The translations under genes were made by a program, and so were the position numbers. Below are positions 56,097-64,000 of a DNA stretch of 64,000 bases, piece after piece; within the stretch, counting starts at the first letter, position 1, and every line of letters begins with the position of its first letter. This DNA is from Tolypothrix bouteillei VB521301 (GTDB lineage: Bacteria; Cyanobacteriota; Cyanobacteriia; Cyanobacteriales; Nostocaceae). A model generated the notes under the pieces. It had not been told where the DNA came from. It did not search any database and saw only the letters and a list, made by a program, of their open reading frames with translations. Location: assembly GCF_000760695.4 (NCBI RefSeq), contig NZ_JHEG04000001.1, forward strand, positions 7,092,478 to 7,156,477, written 5' to 3'.

Positions 56097-58475
56097 ATGA
56101 CAAACGACTCTCGCACGCGCACAGTATCTGCTTTTGCCTGGTGTCTTGCTTGGGGTAAAAAGCATAAGTTGAGTCAGGACGAACTCAGTGCAATGAAAAA
56201 AATGCGACAAACATTAATTGATGAAAGGAAAGATGAGAGCGCTCGCAAGCAAGTGATACCGGATACAATGCAACATTTCGTAATGCTAGCAGAGCAGCTT
56301 TATAATATTGATGAAGACTATAAACCTGAGACATTATCAGAATTAGAACAAAAGTATCAAGACCTTTGGAAAGAAGATACGCCTATCGGTTTGGTTTATG
56401 GCGGTGCAACGAAAATTAAACAATATGTTTTTGAAGCAGCAAAACTTCATGAAATACGAGGAGCCTCTGCACTACTCGATCGCATTAACCTTGAAGATGT
56501 TCCAGGTTTTTTTGGTGAAGGTAGACGTTCAATACGTATGCAGGAATGGTTGCGGAACAACGGCTTTGCCGATTTAGTTCCAGCACTGATTCCCGAACTT
56601 ATTATTTATTCTACAGGTGGTAGCGTTCTTGCTTTTTGCCCTGCTGCTTTAGTGGATAAACTAGCTAACGCTATTGAAAAACGTTATACCGATGAAACCT
56701 TAACGGCTAATTCCTGTGCAGTTGGCGATACTTTTCGCTTGTTAGAATTCCGGTTTGGGCTGTTGCAAAATCCTATAGAAAAGACTCTCTGGTTGGGAGA
56801 ATATAAACAGAAGCATAACGATCGCATCATCCAAGCTTATTTTGACCAATCTGACGAACACGATTTAAATATAAAATTTTGGCAACGCAAGAATTTTAAC
56901 GAACTGGTAGGAAAACTGGCAAACCAATTTACCCACCGTCGTAACGGTAATTTGACACCAAGTGTTGTGCTGACTCACTCTGATGCGTCTGATGGTGATA
57001 CTAATCGTAATTCACGTCCGAGCCGCTGCTATCCTCCCATGTTTGAAACCCATCCCTATTTACAACGGGATGAAACTGAGAGACGTGCAGCTGTAGCAGA
57101 GACGAATTTACCGGGAAGACCAAATTTTTCTGCAGCTTTAGCTCGTAAAGTCATAGTTGGTCAGCGTAGTAAAAATGATACCGTCCAAAGACGCGCATGG
57201 TACAAGCGAGAATATTTTGGAGTTCGTCTATCATCGGGTAAAGAGAAACTCTGGAATCCTGGTTATTTTTCTAGTTGGGTGACTAGATTTCAAAATTCTT
57301 TGCAAGAATTAGATAAGGAATGTCAAAACAAATATTATCAACCAGCCGATGGTAATCCTGTTACAGAAGCTTTATCATTACGGGAAATTGGTAATGTGAG
57401 TAAAGTTAAGGGATTTGTTGGTTATATTTACGCCGATGGTAATAATATGGGTGGCTATATCCGCAACAGAATTCGCACGCCCCAAGATTATCGTATATTT
57501 AGTCAACAAGTTTTAAATGCAACCCAAAAGGCTGTTTACATAGCATTAAAAAAACATCTCCAACCCCGTCAGCTTCAAAATTTGACAGATTCAGATATTA
57601 GCGATCGCAATAAACAATGGATTTATCCGTTTGAAATTATTACTATTGGTGGGGATGATGTGCTGTTGATTGTACCAGCAGATAAAGCCTTAGATGTTGC
57701 TAAAACTCTTAGTGAGGAATTTGAAAACCAGTTACCTGACTTTCAATTAGAAGTATCCTACGATTCTAAAAAAGTTCACCGCTATCAAGGAACCAAGCTG
57801 CCAAAATGCGATCGTCAGTGTGAGTTAAGTATGTCCGCCGGAGTACTCATTACTGCTGAAAGTACTCCTATCTATTACGGAGAATCTCTCACAAATCAAC
57901 TCTTAAAATCATCAAAAAAATTAGCAAAAGACCTAAAACGAGAATATAAATATTACGGTGGAACAGTTGATTTCTTAGCACTAAAAGCTGTAACAATGAT
58001 TGCGTCTACTATCAAAGATTTTCGCGAACAAGGACTAACAAAAGAAAATCTAAAATTCTATGCTGCACCTTATACTCTTTACGAGTTAGAAGGCTTATTG
58101 GAAACTGTTGCAGCACTTAAAAAGGCTAAATTCCCCAAATCGCAACTTTATCAAATTCGTAGTTTGTTGGAACGGGGTAGGCGCACGGCTATTCTGAATT
58201 ACCGTTATTTTCGAGTTCGGCTGCAACAAAAAGAACAGGTGCATCTAAAAACTATGTTTGAAGAGACTTGGTGTCAAGCGAAAAGTAATAATGGTAACCT
58301 CGCACCCTGGATGTCAAAAAATTCCAATGGATCAACCACGGAACCAGAGAAAACTATTTATGAAACAATTTGGCGTGACTTGGTGGATTTACATCCATTT
58401 GTCGCGATACAAGAGGAAAGTGAATTACCTAATCTCAATCCAGAACCAGAGGAAATCCAAGGAGTAGAACAATGA
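56097..58475 (+). CDS. cas10: Type III CRISPR Cas10, HD-less, GGDD intact
   Basis: A 792-residue large subunit. The expected N-terminal HD nuclease motif is not visible; the first 100 residues are a helical, charged segment. The first Palm domain begins near VYGGATKIKQYVFEAAKLHEIRGASALLDRIN (parts cited), and the second has YADGNNMGG near 445. The cyclase GGDD is at 518-521 (IGGDDVLLIV), so cyclic oligoadenylate synthesis is expected. A Cys pair (KCDRQC) precedes the last conserved block. The lack of HD fits subtype III-D as I know it. It overlaps the next gene by 4 bases (ATGA). Confidence 0.9.
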   Translation: MTNDSRTRTVSAFAWCLAWGKKHKLSQDELSAMKKMRQTLIDERKDESARKQVIPDTMQHFVMLAEQLYNIDEDYKPETLSELEQKYQDLWKEDTPIGLVYGGATKIKQYVFEAAKLHEIRGASALLDRINLEDVPGFFGEGRRSIRMQEWLRNNGFADLVPALIPELIIYSTGGSVLAFCPAALVDKLANAIEKRYTDETLTANSCAVGDTFRLLEFRFGLLQNPIEKTLWLGEYKQKHNDRIIQAYFDQSDEHDLNIKFWQRKNFNELVGKLANQFTHRRNGNLTPSVVLTHSDASDGDTNRNSRPSRCYPPMFETHPYLQRDETERRAAVAETNLPGRPNFSAALARKVIVGQRSKNDTVQRRAWYKREYFGVRLSSGKEKLWNPGYFSSWVTRFQNSLQELDKECQNKYYQPADGNPVTEALSLREIGNVSKVKGFVGYIYADGNNMGGYIRNRIRTPQDYRIFSQQVLNATQKAVYIALKKHLQPRQLQNLTDSDISDRNKQWIYPFEIITIGGDDVLLIVPADKALDVAKTLSEEFENQLPDFQLEVSYDSKKVHRYQGTKLPKCDRQCELSMSAGVLITAESTPIYYGESLTNQLLKSSKKLAKDLKREYKYYGGTVDFLALKAVTMIASTIKDFREQGLTKENLKFYAAPYTLYELEGLLETVAALKKAKFPKSQLYQIRSLLERGRRTAILNYRYFRVRLQQKEQVHLKTMFEETWCQAKSNNGNLAPWMSKNSNGSTTEPEKTIYETIWRDLVDLHPFVAIQEESELPNLNPEPEEIQGVEQ

Positions 58476-59335
58476 TTAGCCTTGATGGAATTCCTCCAAA
58501 TCAAACCGACACTTGGGAGATAACCGCGATTATTGATACAGCTTTGTGTGTAGGTGCGGGTGGTTCCTCTGGTTCTCTAGCAGATAAACCCATTGTCCGC
58601 AATGCTCAAGGACAGCTAATTATTCCAGCTTCCCAAATCAAAGGTAGATTGCGTCATGAATGTGAAAAATTAGCGAGTGCATTGGGATGGGAAATTTTTT
58701 ACGCACCCGTCGCAACAGAGCTTTGTCCCAATCAAGAACAGCTAAAGAAGCGTTTCCAGAAAATATATGGTTTGGAAAACTTACCTTTAGATGAGAACCT
58801 TGAATGGAATCTCTTTCAAGAAATATACACGGTAACTGGTTATAAAGGCTTTCACTGTATTGTATCGCAAATCTTCGGCAACCCAATTTTACCATCTCGC
58901 GTTATTGTTGAGGATTTTATCTGTTCGGTTCCCGCAGATGAATTACCAGAAGTTTTACGTCCGGGAGTCACAATTAACCGTCGTCGTCGCACTGCTGAGG
59001 AAACTAAACTTTATCTCTTAGAAACTTCTCCTGCAAATGCTCAACTAAAATTTGAAGGTAAAATCCACTTACTACCTAAGTTTTCATCTATTTGTCCCGA
59101 TTTAGCAAAGCTTTTAATCTTTTCTGGCTTGCATCATATTTATGCATTAGGAGGAAGTAAATCTACAGGTTTGGGCTGGTTGCATTGGCAAAACTTACCA
59201 AAATTTACCATAGATGAAAGTACTTGGTCGAATTTAGCAGCAAAACAATTCTTAGAGACGATTAAAGGTAAACGTGAAAATAGGGTAGGTTGGGTTGAGG
59301 AACGAAATCCAACATTGAATCGAGAGGAACCATGA
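58472..59335 (+). CDS. Cas7-type RAMP protein (Csm3-like)
   Basis: A 287-residue RAMP. The N-terminal motif runs LCVGAGGSSGSLADKPIVRNAQGQLIIPASQIKGRLR, where the Asp in LADKP is at the position of the RNase Asp in Csm3-type subunits. The Gly-rich loop is ALGGSKSTGLGWLHW. It forms part of the backbone that holds crRNA and cuts target RNA. ATGA overlaps on both sides couple its translation to cas10 and the Csx10-like gene. Confidence 0.85.
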   Translation: MISLDGIPPNQTDTWEITAIIDTALCVGAGGSSGSLADKPIVRNAQGQLIIPASQIKGRLRHECEKLASALGWEIFYAPVATELCPNQEQLKKRFQKIYGLENLPLDENLEWNLFQEIYTVTGYKGFHCIVSQIFGNPILPSRVIVEDFICSVPADELPEVLRPGVTINRRRRTAEETKLYLLETSPANAQLKFEGKIHLLPKFSSICPDLAKLLIFSGLHHIYALGGSKSTGLGWLHWQNLPKFTIDESTWSNLAAKQFLETIKGKRENRVGWVEERNPTLNREEP

Positions 59336-60657
59336 AACGTATTGAATTAACAATTACAGCCCAATCACCCCTAGCAATCGGTAGAGAAAAACCCGGAGGT
59401 TCCGTTAGCGAGGTGGAAAAATATATTCCGGGTTCTGTAATACGTGGTGCAGTTGCAAAACAAATTTTGTCTCGCTATCCAGACATTGAAATGCAAAATC
59501 TCGATGTTACGGTAGAGAACAATCATTTCCAAAAGCTGTTTTTAGATGAAAAATCAGCAATTTTTCAAAATGCTTACCCTGCGATCGCAAAAAGTGGTAG
59601 TATTTATAAAAAAGTCGAGAATACTCCTATCAGAGTTTTACCAGCAACAGCAGTCAGTTCTAAGGCTAATCCAGGGTTTAAAACTGACAATAAGCACGGC
59701 GTGTTCGACACATTGATTGACTTGTTTTGTGCAGATATATTCAATTATCCTTACGATCCAAGTAGTAAGAAAGCTATAGAAGATAGGGTAGATCCGCGAG
59801 TGGAGACTTTTAGCTGCTTCTACAGCAAAGACAGCAATAGCTACTACAGTCATGCAGTGACTAGCCGTCTGTTAACAAGGGTAGGAATAAACCGTCGCCG
59901 CGCTACAGCAGAGGAAGACATTTTATATAGTATTGAAGTTCTAAATGAAGAATTTAAGACTAAGAAAAATACACAAACCAATAATTCTCAATATTATCAA
60001 TGGGAGAACTATGTTTATCGCAGTTATATTCTCATAAAAAATGATGCGATCGCTAAGAAATTACACAAGTTTATTAATAATAACAAAGAACAATTCCGAC
60101 TTGGTGGTTCAATATCGCGAGGGTTGGGTAAAGTAAGAATCGAAGCTAAAGAAGTTCAAGTCATCAATGATATTCAAAAAAGAATAGATAAATTTAATGA
60201 AGCATTAAAAAACCGCTTGGAAGAATGGTCTGAGGTATTTGGAAAACCCCAACACGATCCATTTAGTAAGAATCGTAAATATTTCACTATTAACTTACAC
60301 TCTGAAGCTATTTTGCTAGAAAATTGGCAGCGAACAACAGTTATCTCCACTGAAATGCTCCAATATACGCTCCAACAATTTCTAACTAAGAAAGATGAAT
60401 CATTAAAGCTTCATACTGCTTATAGTAGTTACGATTATCGCTCTGGATGGAACAATGCTTGGGGACTCATGAAAGATGTAGAATTGATAACAAATAAAGG
60501 CGCAGTTTATCTATTTAGTACAGAAAATTTGGAATCATGGTACAAAGCCTTATTTAATTTAGAGCTAACTGGAGTAGGAGAACGTGTCAGTGAAGGATTT
60601 GGTCAAGTAGAAATTTGCAATGAATTTCATTTAGTATTTCGTGAGGATGCAGTATGA
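59332..60657 (+). CDS. csx10: Csx10-like RAMP protein
   Basis: A 441-residue RAMP with two Gly-rich loops (LGGSISRGLGKVRIE in the middle and GVGERVSEGFGQVEI at the end), as expected of Csx10. The start has LTITAQSPLAIGREKPGGS and IPGSVIRGAVAKQIL. Csx10 is the subtype III-D marker and likely takes the Cas5-like place at the crRNA 5' end. A Cys-and-His-poor middle insert of unknown role spans about residues 90-190. It is coupled by ATGA to both neighbours. Confidence 0.75.
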   Translation: MKRIELTITAQSPLAIGREKPGGSVSEVEKYIPGSVIRGAVAKQILSRYPDIEMQNLDVTVENNHFQKLFLDEKSAIFQNAYPAIAKSGSIYKKVENTPIRVLPATAVSSKANPGFKTDNKHGVFDTLIDLFCADIFNYPYDPSSKKAIEDRVDPRVETFSCFYSKDSNSYYSHAVTSRLLTRVGINRRRATAEEDILYSIEVLNEEFKTKKNTQTNNSQYYQWENYVYRSYILIKNDAIAKKLHKFINNNKEQFRLGGSISRGLGKVRIEAKEVQVINDIQKRIDKFNEALKNRLEEWSEVFGKPQHDPFSKNRKYFTINLHSEAILLENWQRTTVISTEMLQYTLQQFLTKKDESLKLHTAYSSYDYRSGWNNAWGLMKDVELITNKGAVYLFSTENLESWYKALFNLELTGVGERVSEGFGQVEICNEFHLVFREDAV

Positions 60658-61109
60658 CAAACTGGGAAGAACAGCAGAAAGAGTTTAAAATCCAGAAAGG
60701 GATTCGTGACGCTGAAGACGATCTAGTCATCGCAATTGAGGAAAGATTAAATAATCAAAAATCCTATGGTAAGTTGGAAGACTCACAATATCGAAATTTA
60801 ATGCATGTGGCTGATACGACTGGGAGCATTGCAGTGATTAAGAACTTTCTACGTTACCAGTTAGGACGCGATAAAAAGTGGGGCGAAGGAAAGGAATCAC
60901 TAGCTGAAAAAATTATTGATGATATTGATGATAAGCTCAAACAAAAGGCTTTGGAAATTATCGAAAAATCTGGATGTAATGAAACTGAAAAAATAGAAAA
61001 AATCAAACCAGTGTGGTTGGAATTAACTCGACGTTACTTGAGTTATGGTTCGCGTCATCTCAAATATCTTAACCCTAGTAAAAGTACTTCTCCTAGTAAA
61101 ACTAATTAA
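60654..61109 (+). CDS. Small helical Cas11-like subunit
   Basis: A 151-residue, all-helical, charged protein: EEQQKEFKIQKGIRDAEDDL, LMHVADTTGSIAVIKNFLRYQLGRDKKWG, then LTRRYLSYGSRHLKYL. By size, position after Csx10 and helical character it fits the small (Csm2/Cas11-like) subunit of a type III complex. The family assignment is not certain. It overlaps the Csx10-like gene by 4 bases and is followed by a 70-base gap. Confidence 0.6.
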   Translation: MTNWEEQQKEFKIQKGIRDAEDDLVIAIEERLNNQKSYGKLEDSQYRNLMHVADTTGSIAVIKNFLRYQLGRDKKWGEGKESLAEKIIDDIDDKLKQKALEIIEKSGCNETEKIEKIKPVWLELTRRYLSYGSRHLKYLNPSKSTSPSKTN

Positions 61110-61179
61110 AAGACTAAGTAGGTAGTTAAGAAAGTATGTAAAGATATGCGACTTGCTAACAACCAATAACAAATAACAA

Positions 61180-62088
61180 ATGACCATGTTTGAAATTTTT
61201 AAAAATCGCATAGAAATTACAGGAATTTTAGAAACAGTAACCGCTTTGCGAATTAGTGCGGGACGTTCCACTGAAGCTATTGGTTCAGATTTACCCGTCA
61301 TTAAAGATGCTTTAGGTAGACCATTAATACCTGGTTCTAGCTTTAAAGGCGCATTAAGATCGAGATTGGAAAGTTTTTTGCGGGGAATTGATGAAAGTTT
61401 TGCAGCCAATCCAGCATTAGAAACGGAATGGTCGATTACTCAAGAAGCAATGTCTAAATTTAAGCACGAGCTAGTCATCACAAGAGATAAGCCAAAAGAA
61501 AAAGAGGAAAAATTACATCAATTTATTTTAAATAAAACAGATTTAATTTCCTTTCTTTTCGGTTCTCCTTGGTTATCCAGCAAATTACAAATCCGCGATT
61601 TAACTGTACATAAACCAGAAGATAATTGGTTTGGACAATATCAAGAACGAGATGGAGTGGCTATCGATCGCGATACTGAAACTGCTGGAGATGGGAAACT
61701 TTATGATTTCCAAATTGTACCAGCAGGAACGCCTTTTGATTTCCATGCTATTGTTGAAAATGCTGAGGAATGGGAACTAGGTTTATTGACGATTGGGTTA
61801 CAACAATTTAAAACAGAACAAATTCCTTTAGGTGGTGGTAAGTCGAGAGGATTGGGAGTAGTTAAACTCCAAATTAATGATGTTAAGTGGATTGATGTAC
61901 GAGATGCTAACGATAAAAGTAAGGTCGATCCAAATAAGGTTATTGAATATCTCAAGAAATTAATAAATTCTCATGGAGATTTACCTTGCGATGATAGTAT
62001 CCCTTTACCATACGTATGGAGTGAAGCGCTAATTCATAAATTACGGGAAGAGATGGAAAAAGTAAAAAATACAGTAGCTACTAATTAA
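61180..62088 (+). CDS. Cas7-type RAMP protein
   Basis: A 302-residue RAMP with ALRISAGRSTEAIGSDLPVIKDALGRPLIPGSSFKGALRSRLESF in the N-terminal part (key elements: GSD, IPGSSFKG, R-S-R) and the Gly-rich GGGKSRGLGVVKLQ loop. The Asp in GSDLP is in the Csm3 catalytic position. It is probably another crRNA-backbone and target-cutting subunit. It begins after a 70-base spacer, which may contain an internal promoter, and is 9 bases before the next gene. Confidence 0.85.
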   Translation: MTMFEIFKNRIEITGILETVTALRISAGRSTEAIGSDLPVIKDALGRPLIPGSSFKGALRSRLESFLRGIDESFAANPALETEWSITQEAMSKFKHELVITRDKPKEKEEKLHQFILNKTDLISFLFGSPWLSSKLQIRDLTVHKPEDNWFGQYQERDGVAIDRDTETAGDGKLYDFQIVPAGTPFDFHAIVENAEEWELGLLTIGLQQFKTEQIPLGGGKSRGLGVVKLQINDVKWIDVRDANDKSKVDPNKVIEYLKKLINSHGDLPCDDSIPLPYVWSEALIHKLREEMEKVKNTVATN

Positions 62089-62097
62089 CACCCAATT

Positions 62098-63105
62098 ATG
62101 CACAAACAATTAGTTAATCAATGTATTCTCAATATTACTATTATTCCTACTAGCCCTATCTTAATAAAATCTGGTTTGGAAAGTGCAGATCCAACAAAAC
62201 CAAACATGAATTTTGTAGAAACGTATCATCAAGGAAGCCCCACTATTTACCTTCCCGGTAGTTCCTTGAAGGGGGCGATTCGCGCTCATGCTGAAAGGAT
62301 TGTGAGAACTTTAGGTCATCCAGATTATGATAAACCTATTAACTCTTCACTCATTTGGGCGAATAATCCTTTAGATGACGAATACGATTACTTGTATGAA
62401 AATCCACAAGATAAAGAATACCTAAAAAAGAAATTACCAGCACAGAGTATTTATAAAGAATCATCATTTACAGACCAAATATTTGGGAACAAATTCATTG
62501 CTAGTCGTTTGCGAATTGAAGATGCGTATCCCAACAAGTCACAACCTTTGAGAATAGAACAACGAAATGGTGTTGCAATCGATAGGGTATTTGGTTCGGT
62601 TGCACATGGTCCCTTTGATTATCAAGTTTGTACAAGTGGCGCATTTAAAACCAAAATTCATTTGAAAAACTTTTCTCTAGCACAGTTAGGTTTGATTGCG
62701 TTAGTATTGCGCGATTTAAATGAAGGATGGTTTGGAATTGGGTACGGAAAAACTCGCGGTTTGGGTATGGTGATGGTGGAGTATGACAGCGCTGTAGTTC
62801 AATATCCTGGATGCATTTTAGAGAAAAAGGATGGTAAGATTTACAAATTTGGTAGTCAAACACCTTGGGATAAAGTTTATCTTTTAGGTGCGGGGGAATT
62901 TTTAAAAGGCAATAAAAAAAATCCTTATGGTTTTCCGCAAGACGATAAATACGAAATTACTATAGTGAAACCAACATCAATGGAATATGGTTTTGGCGTG
63001 CAAATGCTTTGGGAAGAACCAACAGAGATTCAGGAATTATTTATGCACTCCGTTGCTGCTTGGAGTAAGTTGTTAGAACAGGGAGGTGCTGTATGTGCTT
63101 CGTAG
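62098..63105 (+). CDS. Cas7-type RAMP protein (Csm5/Csm3-like)
   Basis: A 335-residue RAMP with LPGSSLKGAIRAHAERIVR and a Gly-rich GIGYGKTRGLGMVMVE loop. The N-terminal SADPTKPNMNF region carries an Asp near the catalytic position. The longer C-terminal part (IYKFGSQTPWDKVYLLG...) sets it apart from the 302-residue RAMP. It may cap the filament, as Csm5 does. It overlaps the next gene by 13 bases. Confidence 0.82.
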   Translation: MHKQLVNQCILNITIIPTSPILIKSGLESADPTKPNMNFVETYHQGSPTIYLPGSSLKGAIRAHAERIVRTLGHPDYDKPINSSLIWANNPLDDEYDYLYENPQDKEYLKKKLPAQSIYKESSFTDQIFGNKFIASRLRIEDAYPNKSQPLRIEQRNGVAIDRVFGSVAHGPFDYQVCTSGAFKTKIHLKNFSLAQLGLIALVLRDLNEGWFGIGYGKTRGLGMVMVEYDSAVVQYPGCILEKKDGKIYKFGSQTPWDKVYLLGAGEFLKGNKKNPYGFPQDDKYEITIVKPTSMEYGFGVQMLWEEPTEIQELFMHSVAAWSKLLEQGGAVCAS

Positions 63106-63620
63106 GGTTCAATCAGCAGCCTTTGTCTAAAGAAAAATTACTTGAGTTGCTGGACAAGCATTCAACACTACCTAGCTATTACTTTCTACGCTGGAAACAT
63201 CGGGTAGGGGGATTTTGGGAACGACGTAACGAAAAGTTTGGTAACATAGAAGATGATATACGCGAGCGCTTAAAAAATAACCTCCCAAAAAATTCTCTCC
63301 AAAATAATCCCACACCAGAACCCACGGAAACCTTTCCCAGTCCAGAAGGACAATTATTTAACTCAATCCTAGAGATACGTTGGAAAAGACAGAAAGGAGA
63401 ATATCAAGTCTTGGTTCTTAGTTCCAAAGACACAGAAGCTGATTTTACGCCGATTCAACGCAATTGGGAAATTTTAGAGCAAAATGCACTGACTCATTCT
63501 CCAACTGAAACTCGTTTTCCTAAAGGCTTGAATACCGAACAACTGAATATTGCTCAACGCTATTTTCGAGATAGTCATACCGCTACAGTTCATTTTGTTG
63601 CATTAACGGTGAAAAATTAA
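63093..63620 (+). CDS. Unassigned CRISPR-operon protein (175 aa)
   Basis: A 175-residue protein with a GGGAGG ribosome binding site upstream, overlapping the preceding RAMP by 13 bases and 1 base before the next RAMP. It has no Gly-rich RAMP loop. Visible blocks are FLRWKHRVGGFWERRNEKFG, a Pro/Thr linker, LEIRWKRQKGEYQVLVLSS and FVALTV. In published III-D loci, accessory genes such as Csx19 and the all1473 type sit in this place; I cannot assign it to either by eye. Confidence 0.6.
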   Translation: MCFVGFNQQPLSKEKLLELLDKHSTLPSYYFLRWKHRVGGFWERRNEKFGNIEDDIRERLKNNLPKNSLQNNPTPEPTETFPSPEGQLFNSILEIRWKRQKGEYQVLVLSSKDTEADFTPIQRNWEILEQNALTHSPTETRFPKGLNTEQLNIAQRYFRDSHTATVHFVALTVKN

Positions 63621-63621
63621 G

Positions 63622-64000
63622 ATGGCTAATAACTCTTATCGTTCGACTAATTCCAGTAATTTCAACCAACAACGCGGACCCAGACCATACGACTTTGTCT
63701 ATTTTTCTACTAAATCACCTAGTGTAAATAAACCTCCCGGACATCATAAATATTTACACGAGCGCATACACGGTACTTTATTTTTGACCCTAAAAGTCCA
63801 AACCATGGTGCATATTTCAACTGGAACAGTGCTAATGGGAAGCGATATTAACAGGGAAGAGATTCCTTTAATCAAAACTATGGTTCAAGGAATTGACGAC
63901 GAACTCATCATTCAAGGTAGTTCTCTAAAAGGTTGCATTCGTTCAATTTATGAGGCAATTACTAACAGTCGCGTAGGAGTCAAGCCTAAAAAGCCGAGTG
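63622..64000 (+). CDS. Cas7-type RAMP protein, 3' truncated by window edge
   Basis: The first 126 codons of another RAMP: FLTLKVQTMVHISTG, MGSDINREEIP, then IIQGSSLKGCIRSIYEAI, the RAMP N-terminal signature. The Asp in GSD is in the Csm3 catalytic position. The protein continues past the window end. It would be the fifth RAMP gene of the operon. Confidence 0.8.
   Translation, partial: MANNSYRSTNSSNFNQQRGPRPYDFVYFSTKSPSVNKPPGHHKYLHERIHGTLFLTLKVQTMVHISTGTVLMGSDINREEIPLIKTMVQGIDDELIIQGSSLKGCIRSIYEAITNSRVGVKPKKPS

Noticed and set aside
1..64000. tRNA, rRNA, tmRNA or integrase/attachment-site signatures
   Set aside because: None was recognised by eye on either strand; this is not a substitute for a covariance-model scan.

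Overview
The window reads as chromosomal DNA from a cyanobacterium, probably a filamentous, Nostocales-like one. The supporting signs are many copies of the HIP1 octamer GCGATCGC, short tandem heptamer arrays of the TTAGCCA/TTAGTGG kind between genes, and a cyanobacterial gene set: VIPP1 plus a PspA paralogue, menB and menD for phylloquinone, a COP23-domain protein, a DUF4278 protein, PEP-CTERM proteins, and a very large Ser/Thr kinase-ATPase-histidine kinase fusion. Most of the window is ordinary core and accessory chromosome with short operons and long AT-rich gaps. The organism call is inference from content; no rRNA or tRNA gene was seen.

Region by region. Positions 1-5.5 kb hold a partial sigma-like protein, a secreted TPR protein, an exported low-complexity protein, a DUF2267-type protein and an orphan sensor histidine kinase. 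Positions 6.7-12.8 kb hold a four-gene chaperone-usher-like fimbrial cluster: exported subunit, second small exported protein, PapD-like chaperone, and a 1170-residue usher with an unusual duplicated N-terminal extension. Positions 12.8-31.4 kb are housekeeping and mixed genes: Uma2-type nuclease, rlmN, uvrC, a response regulator, two PEP-CTERM proteins, an aminotransferase, a thioredoxin, vipp1/pspA, a SPOR-like membrane protein, a DciA-like protein, menB and a KAP NTPase. Positions 32-38 kb hold a DUF4058 remnant, menD, folB, a diguanylate cyclase with a degenerate receiver domain, a patatin with an inserted beta-rich module, and a sugar O-acetyltransferase. Positions 38.8-44.3 kb are one giant kinase gene. 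Positions 44.5-49.7 kb are small-molecule metabolism: ribokinase, nucleoside hydrolase and Nudix hydrolase (ribose/nucleoside salvage), then an enolase-superfamily epimerase overlapping a DUF1611/DgcN-like gene (D-glutamate or dipeptide metabolism). Positions 49.7-55.3 kb hold a DUF2887 nuclease-like protein, an M48 protease, COP23, a Spy-like protein, a MarR regulator and a DUF4278 protein.

The right end, from 56.1 kb and running off the edge, is a tightly coupled type III CRISPR-Cas effector operon. It encodes a Cas10 with a GGDD cyclase motif and no recognisable HD nuclease, a Csx10-like RAMP, a small helical subunit, four further Cas7-type RAMP proteins (the last cut by the window edge) and one unassigned 175-residue protein. 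The composition fits subtype III-D best. No CRISPR array, adaptation genes or Csm6/Csx1-type effector lie inside the window.

The most interesting unexplained structure is of three kinds. First is the cyanobacterial chaperone-usher cluster with its elaborate usher. Second is the III-D-like operon with its unassigned subunit. Third is a family of G/C-skewed low-complexity inserts sitting in frame inside otherwise conserved genes (histidine kinase, uvrC, aminotransferase; a simpler 8-bp repeat in rlmN). Two of these share a 22-nt identical core, which suggests a small mobile or copied element tolerated in coding sequence.
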